Origin: Isochrysis galbana
Taxonomy: Eukaryota; Haptophyta; Isochrysidales; Isochrysidaceae
Length of the DNA: 64,000 bases
Assembly (NCBI GenBank): GCA_018136815.1
Contig: CM030939.1
Span: 682,001 to 746,000 of the forward strand
Direction of reading: 5' to 3'
Position numbers and translations under genes: made by a program. Under the pieces are notes generated by a model. The model made no database searches. It was given only the letters and a program-made list of their open reading frames with translations, and was not told where the DNA came from. Within the stretch, counting starts at the first letter, position 1. Each line of letters starts with the position of its first letter. Shown piece after piece: positions 61,560 through 64,000 of this stretch.

Positions 61560-61960
61560 CGTGTAACATCCCAACCTTCATCCTTACAGTGTCTTTTTCC
61601 TGGCGAACCAGGTGCACGCCGTGCGCACGCATGGCGCGCCCCCACGGGGACGCCGTGCGTGCGTATGCCGACTTGTTTCTCTGCGGTTCCCCTACAATTT
61701 CGTAAACATCCAATATAAGAGAGATCTCTCATGGGACAGATGTGATGAGTTGCAATCACCCATGTGCACGCCGTGCATGTGACGAATTGGGATGGCCCAT
61801 AGGGCCTGAGGGCAATGAGGAAGGAGCAAGGCCGGCGGCAGGCGTGGCTGAGGAGGGCAGGAGCGGAGGGGGGGGGAGGGGAGGAAGGAGCGGAGGGGGG
61901 GAGAGGGGAGCAGAGGAGGGGGGGGAAGGGGAGCAGAGGAGGGGGGGAGAAACTGCCGAG
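61560..61960. other. No gene; repeat and G-rich satellite
   Basis: 61780-61850 is the inverted relative of 19818-19880. GTGCACGCCGTGC occurs at 61610 and 61763. 61855-61960 is GAGGGGGGGGA/GAGCGGAGG minisatellite. Confidence 0.55.
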
Positions 61961-61964
61961 GGGG

Positions 61965-62290
61965 TGAGGTCCCAACACTGACCCAATCCTCCCTCACATT
62001 CACGTATTTTTCCCGGCCTGGCCCGGGAAAATCAGGGAACGGAGGGAGGGGAGGGAGGAGAGCTGCGGAAGCGGAAGGGGGGGGGGAACTGCAGAGGGGG
62101 GTGAATCACCACACTGACCCAATCCTCCCTCACATTCACGTATTTTTCCCGGCCTGGCCCGGGAAAATCAGGGAATGGAGAGAGGGGAGGGAGGAGAGCT
62201 GCGGAAGGGGGGGGGGGAACTGCAAAGGGGGTGAATCACCACACTGACCCAATCCTCCCTCACATTCACGTATTTTTCCCGGCCTGGAGC
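61965..62290. repeat. About 130-bp tandem repeat (three units) at the LINE C-terminus
   Basis: CACTGACCCAATCCTCCCTC, then ACATTCACGTATTTTTCCCGG occurs at about 61975, 62115 and 62243. Between units are GGCCCGGGAAAATCAGGG and G-rich runs of unequal length. The rightmost unit is contiguous with LINE coding sequence. Confidence 0.9.
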
Positions 62291-62935
62291 TCCAACCTCG
62301 GCTTGGGGTGGCTTGGGTGGCTCGGGTTCGGATGGGGCATTGGGTGACTCTTGGGCGGGGGATGAAAGGTCCTCTCCACCTTGGAAACTCGGAGGGGCGA
62401 CGGCCGAAGGCGCGAGCGCTGATTTTGTGCTTGTCGGCCCGATTGCCATTGAATCAATGTACAGAGCGGTAGGCAAAATGCGCGGCAGGGACGGGCGTGG
62501 AGGCCAATCACTGCCAGTTCTGAGTATGTCCGCCTGGGCTCTTCTGGCCGTGTCCGTGGAGTTGCCGAAGTGCGCTGCTTTCACTAGGGTGGTGAATCTC
62601 GTCAGAATTCTTCTCTTGATTTGTTTGCTATCGAATGTTATGTTGTCGAAGTGTATTCTGTAAAAGTCCGTTAGTATATATCTCCATGCTAGGATGTATA
62701 GTATCTCTCTAGAGTGTGGCGAGTGTGCGTTGGGGAGTATGAACAGTCTATCTACGGCTTGGTCGGTATATGTCGAAACGTGTTGGGTTGGGTGGTAGTC
62801 CGTTAACTCGTGCACCATGTCGAAGATGTCGTCCAGCGCCGGGCATGTCCCTAGGTGCGTAGAGGATTCGTGTGATAGTTTGCAGAATCGGCATGTCGGG
62901 TCTCTTCCGGGGAATCTGTTGTGCGTACAGGCCCG
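62168..62935 (-). mobile_element. LINE ORF2 C-terminal fragment
   Basis: The minus frame shows a zinc knuckle, NRFPGRDPTCRFCKLSHESS and THLGTCPALDDIFD (62935-62820), then DQAVDRLFILPNAHSPHSRE, ILYILAWRYILTDFYRIHFD and KAAHFGNSTDTARRAQADIL. It ends in a Pro/Ser-rich tail that runs into the tandem repeat. The knuckle pattern CRFC-x(4)-ESSTHLxxC is the same as in the long LINE at about 35460. 5' truncated near 62935. Confidence 0.9.
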
Positions 62936-63540
62936 GAGTCCTCGTCGGTGGTGGTGGTGGTGGCCTCATCGGTCGGGGAAAGGGCCTCCTCCTCGGCATC
63001 AGGAACGCGAACAGGCTCCGCCTCCTCCGCCGCGCCCTTGGAGCAGGAAGAGGAACGAGTCGTGCGAGCAGCGCTTGCGCTCGGCGTCCAGTCGACAGGT
63101 GGCTGTGCCGAGCGAGTCGAACGAAACCAGCGAGCAGGAGCACGAGAGGAGAGGACGGAGGACCGTACCGATGCGCGCCGAGTCGCCACCATCGTGAGGA
63201 AGACGAGGGCGAGGAGAGAGCTGGAGGGTGAGCGAGGAGGGAGGAGGGAGGCAGGCAGTAGGAGCCGTCTCTCTCTGGTAGGTCGATGAGAGGGGGAGGA
63301 GGGGACCCGGGGGAGGGGACCCGGGGGAGGGGAGCGACCGCAAGACCTATCGGTTGTTTACGTTAGTGTTTTCGCAGTATAAGGTAATATTTTCCCCGGT
63401 CCCAGGGGGTGCCCCCACGGTTCCCGACCGCCTCTGCGTCCAGAGTCCCCCCGCGGAAAGAGTGAACGCACGGCGTGCCCCCCCCCCCCCATCACTCCCA
63501 TCACCCCATCCCCCATATCCATATCCTAACTTAGGGGAAG
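62936..63540. other. No recognised gene
   Basis: GTGGTGGTGGTGGT microsatellite at 62948-62962 and GGGGACCCGGGGGAG tandem units at 63302-63332. A minus-strand frame from 63192 is open but shows no domain. Confidence 0.4.
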
Positions 63541-63740
63541 GGGGGCTCCTATACCTAGGGAGAAGGGCGGGGGGCGGGGGGGGGGGTAGTAAGTAGTAAG
63601 GGCGGGAGGCGGGAGAGAGAGGGGAGAGGGTAGGGTAGTAAGAGTAAAGAAAGGGCGGGATAGGGGGGGTAAGAAAGGGCGGGAGAGGAGGGGTAGTAAA
63701 GGCGGGAGAGGGGGGGGGGAGCCGCGGGGCGGCGGAGAGA
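63541..63740. repeat. GGGCGGGAGAGG / GTAGTAAG minisatellite
   Basis: Interleaved GGGCGGGAG and GGGTAGTAA(A/G) units. The remaining 63741-64000 shows no feature beyond short CAGACCG triplication at 63769-63789. Confidence 0.8.
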
Positions 63741-64000
63741 AGAGAGCGAGAGAGCGCGAGCGCGATCCGCAGACCGCAGACCGCAGACCATCATGTTTGG
63801 AGATGGACAAATGAGTGCCTTGGCCGATCAGATTCAATGTGGGTTGATGTTGCGGTATAATCACACCCCGGTGACCTTGAGTAAGGAGTGAGTAATACGT
63901 TAGTAGAGTACGTGTGTGATGTGTGTCATTGTGCAAGTACTTTAATAATTAACGTTGCGCAAACGAGAGTCAATGAGTGTCAATCCTCGCTCTATCTAGG

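Overview
The window is eukaryotic nuclear DNA that is GC-rich, gene-poor and heavily repeated. It has no operons, Shine-Dalgarno-led gene runs, rRNA or recognisable tRNA. Nearly everything with a clear protein signature is a mobile element, a broken copy of a host gene, or an orphan exon-like fragment. The mix of endonuclease/RT LINEs, a Copia element, a PIF/Harbinger transposase, exostosin-type and FkbM-type genes and a Mot1/BTAF1 paralogue fits a unicellular eukaryote. A microalga such as a haptophyte is my best guess, with low confidence and from gene content only.

Layout. 1-1.5 kb: decayed copy of the transcription regulator Mot1/BTAF1. 2-2.4 kb: HEAT-repeat fragment. 3.2-5.1 kb: palindromes and a SINE-like element with a perfect target-site duplication (TSD). 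5.6-8.3 kb: GCC-rich repeat (family B) and LINE debris. 8.5-9.4 kb: FkbM-type methyltransferase next to a minisatellite. 10.2-12.5 kb: small DNA-binding-like ORF, a long repeat and an orphan Tudor-knot domain. 12.6-15.4 kb: GCC-rich repeat (family A). 15.9-18.1 kb: the most unusual locus, two divergent paralogous two-pass membrane ORFs, one joined to a phage-like C5 DNA methylase. 18.6-19.5 kb: second SINE-like element with TSD. 20.3-22.3 kb: exostosin-like glycosyltransferase copy 1. 22.6-25.1 kb: more SINE-like elements and a 297-bp near-perfect inverted repeat. 25.1-31 kb: LINE pieces, a second Mot1/BTAF1 pseudogene and an ABCF/GCN20 ATPase pseudogene. 31-34.3 kb: family B repeat. 34.7-39.7 kb: nearly complete LINE. 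40.2-41 kb: SAM methyltransferase. 41.1-44.3 kb: internally deleted Copia element with identical LTRs. 44.4-51 kb: LINE debris and an inverted family A repeat. 51.1 kb: cysteine-repeat protein. 52.4-53.7 kb: intact-looking Harbinger nuclease. 54-56 kb: exostosin copy 2, inverted relative to copy 1. 57.1 kb: cytochrome b561 fragment. 58-60.3 kb: third family A repeat. 60.9-64 kb: acidic ORF, LINE fragment with a VNTR, and G-rich minisatellites.

How the parts relate. LINEs and the SINE-like family share about 150 bp of 3' end and end in T-rich rather than A-rich tails on the sense strand, so the LINE machinery probably mobilises the short elements. One terminal module beginning CGTCAGAG follows several unrelated segments (Mot1 pseudogene, families A and B), which suggests an element type that carries varied cargo. 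The best candidates for functional proteins are the FkbM methyltransferase, the second SAM methyltransferase, the Harbinger nuclease, the membrane-methylase fusion and the cysteine-repeat protein.
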